Shown: in pieces, positions 62,686-64,000 of the stretch
How the letters are laid out: each line of letters opens with the position of its first letter
How positions within the stretch are numbered: position 1 is the stretch's first letter
Assembly: GCA_002281555.1 (NCBI GenBank)
Contig: NCGJ01000008.1
Span: 1 to 64,000, forward strand
Direction: 5' to 3'
Origin: Hydrogenophilales bacterium 28-61-23
GTDB lineage: Bacteria; Pseudomonadota; Gammaproteobacteria; Burkholderiales; Thiobacillaceae
Length of the DNA: 64,000 bases
Notes under the pieces: model-generated
The model's input: the letters and a program-made list of their open reading frames with translations, nothing else
Database searches by the model: none
What the model was told of the DNA's origin: nothing
Program-made: the position numbers and the translations under genes

Positions 62686-64000
62686 TCAGTCGACAATCGA
62701 GCCTTTGGCTGGCATGACGCTGGGAATACCGATCTTTTTCACCTCGGGTTTTGCAATAGGTTTGGCAACAGGTTTTACAGCGGGTTTTACAGCCGGTTTT
62801 GCAATCGGTTTGACTATGGGCTTGGGTTTGGCCGTGACTTCAGCCCTGCGGTTCGGCGCCAGGCAGGCCTTGGTTTCCGGGGTTGCATCGCCTTCGCAAT
62901 TGACGACTGGCAGGGCTTCGCCCTTGGCGAGCACCTGAATGCGGCGCGCGGGGCTGGCCTTCTCGGACAGATATTTTTTGACTGCTTGCGCACGCAGCAA
63001 GGAGAGTTTTTCGTTATAGGGCTGCGGGCCTAGCCGGTCCGCATGGCCGGTCACCAGTATGGCTAAGTCGCTGGATGCCTGTAGCAACCAGGCGTCCAGC
63101 ATTGCCCGGCCGGTTGCGGTCAGCGCCGCGCTATCGAATTCGAAGTGCGCCAGCGCTTCCTGCTGCGCTTTTTCCGCGTGTACACGTGCGGCTTCTGTTT
63201 TTGCGGCTTGTTCGGGATTGTTGGAAATCTGAGTCGATGCGGGTGCTACAGGGGCGGTTGCTACAAGCGTCGCGTCAGCCGGCACGGGCTTGGGCGACTC
63301 CGGCGCGACGAGTGCGGCGGAACCGGCTGCCACAGGCGCGGCTATCGCCACTGGTGTAGCTACGGGTACAGGCGCGGCTACGGGTACAGGTGCGGCTACG
63401 GGTACAGGTGCGGCTACTGCTACAGGTGCGGCTACTGCTACAGGTGCAGCTGCAGCTGCAACTGGCTTGACTGCGACTTCAGGCGTGGAGGGAGTCGGCG
63501 CCACAGTGCCGGCAGTGGCTGCGGGCTGGGCTAGCGGCAAGGCGGAAGTTGCGCTCGCGATGGCGGCGGGCGTGCGGGCTGGCGCAGCTTCAGGCATCAA
63601 CCTTTCCAGCGGCGGCTCGGAAGCGGGGCCATTTTGAGCAGCGTTGACTTCGGGTGTGGGCTGGGCCGCGGACGGCATCCCCAGTGGGGGCGCGAAAGGC
63701 TGCATCAGCGCTGGCATGTAAGCAGCAGCCGGCGCGGATGGATTCTGGGCGTAAGGATTGGACGGAAAATAATACGGTGTGAAAGGGTTTTGGTTGTAAG
63801 GATAGTTTGCCGATGCAAACGGTGACATCAGGATGATCGGCGGTCCCAGGGGAACCTGAACCAAAGGAGGCGCGCTGTCGAGATTGCACGTCGGCCCTGG
63901 CCCGGTAAGACCGACCGGCTGGCACAGACTCTGGCCATTCGGAAGCGGTTGGCAGAGTTGGTTGACCGCGTAGAGGAACATGCGCGAACAGTAGTCGTCG
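62686..64000 (-). CDS. OmpA-family protein with Ala/Pro/Val-rich linker, possibly 5' partial
   Basis: At least 431 residues from ATG 63981. The frame stays open to the window edge, so the true start may lie outside. The N-terminal part is Pro/Asn/Tyr-rich, followed by a long linker of AAPV/VAAPVP repeats. The OmpA-C peptidoglycan-binding domain is FEFDSAALTATGRAMLDAWL, VTGHADRLGPQPYNEKLSLL, RAQAVKKYL, and APNRRAEV. The tail repeats PKPIVKPIAKPAVKPAVKP. It probably ties the envelope to peptidoglycan. Confidence 0.82.
   Translation of the reverse strand, partial: DDYCSRMFLYAVNQLCQPLPNGQSLCQPVGLTGPGPTCNLDSAPPLVQVPLGPPIILMSPFASANYPYNQNPFTPYYFPSNPYAQNPSAPAAAYMPALMQPFAPPLGMPSAAQPTPEVNAAQNGPASEPPLERLMPEAAPARTPAAIASATSALPLAQPAATAGTVAPTPSTPEVAVKPVAAAAAPVAVAAPVAVAAPVPVAAPVPVAAPVPVATPVAIAAPVAAGSAALVAPESPKPVPADATLVATAPVAPASTQISNNPEQAAKTEAARVHAEKAQQEALAHFEFDSAALTATGRAMLDAWLLQASSDLAILVTGHADRLGPQPYNEKLSLLRAQAVKKYLSEKASPARRIQVLAKGEALPVVNCEGDATPETKACLAPNRRAEVTAKPKPIVKPIAKPAVKPAVKPVAKPIAKPEVKKIGIPSVMPAKGSIVD
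63353..63453. repeat. 18-bp tandem repeats in the OmpA-family gene
   Basis: The unit ggtgcggctacgggtaca and close variants occur in five to six consecutive copies, encoding APVPVA on the minus strand. Copy number may vary without shifting the frame. Confidence 0.85.

Overview
The window is high-GC chromosomal DNA, most likely from a chemolithotrophic, sulfur-oxidising betaproteobacterium (Nitrosomonadales or Rhodocyclales type). This is inferred from gene content, not from a database search. The pointers are a cytoplasmic molybdoenzyme operon resembling soeABC sulfite dehydrogenase, two DsrE-fold genes, a secreted nine-heme cytochrome, a PEP-CTERM protein, and housekeeping genes of betaproteobacterial character (minCDE, mutL, recG, zwf-gndA, glgA).

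Layout. 1-5.8 kb, minus strand: the 5' part of hsdR, a family 4-type uracil-DNA glycosylase, rimI, tsaB, an exported HIRAN protein and a YoaA/DinG-type helicase. 5.8-8.9 kb, plus: an exported alpha/beta hydrolase and a membrane GGDEF-EAL protein. 8.9-12.1 kb, minus: recG, ridA and a vapBC-type pair with a palindromic operator. 12.1-16.8 kb, minus: soeCBA. 17.0-17.6 kb: an addiction-module antitoxin with a frameshifted toxin. 17.6-23.0 kb, minus: an acyltransferase, minE-minD-minC, an S24-like protein and mutL. A 234-bp MITE-like element abuts the mutL start codon. 23.6-28.0 kb: a DUF11 secreted protein, a PDC-sensor protein and glgA. 28.1-31.5 kb: a porin and a periplasmic DsrE protein, divergent from an ECF sigma factor and an anti-sigma factor whose outer part is itself a DsrE-like domain. 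31.6-34.1 kb: gndA and zwf. 34.2-36.3 kb: the nine-heme cytochrome. 36.6-39.8 kb: a DUF6502 / DUF5666 / outer-membrane 'transporter' operon. 39.9-43.8 kb: a PEP-CTERM protein, a secreted 5'-nucleotidase, a 51-residue Cys-containing protein and a chalcone-isomerase-like protein.

43.9-53.1 kb is a tightly coupled type II secretion operon (gspG, F, E, then L/N/O/P-like genes, the secretin gspD and three more pseudopilins). It is followed directly by an SpvB/FG-GAP protein (53.3-56.0 kb), a YD-repeat RHS protein with its own signal peptide (56.0-59.4 kb) and a small immunity-like gene. A decayed RAYT element with 18-bp inverted ends, tRNA-Asp, msrB, a yceH homologue, two small genes and an OmpA-family gene that reaches the window edge close the region.

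The two most interesting systems are (1) the ECF sigma / anti-sigma-DsrE fusion / periplasmic DsrE / porin module, a candidate envelope sulfur-sensing circuit, and (2) the T2SS operon next to a split SpvB + RHS pair with a toxin-like tip and immunity gene. A third theme is repeat DNA entering coding genes: three unrelated palindromic repeat families lie in frame in linkers of hsdR, the glycosylase gene and mutL, and a MITE supplies the mutL translation start region.
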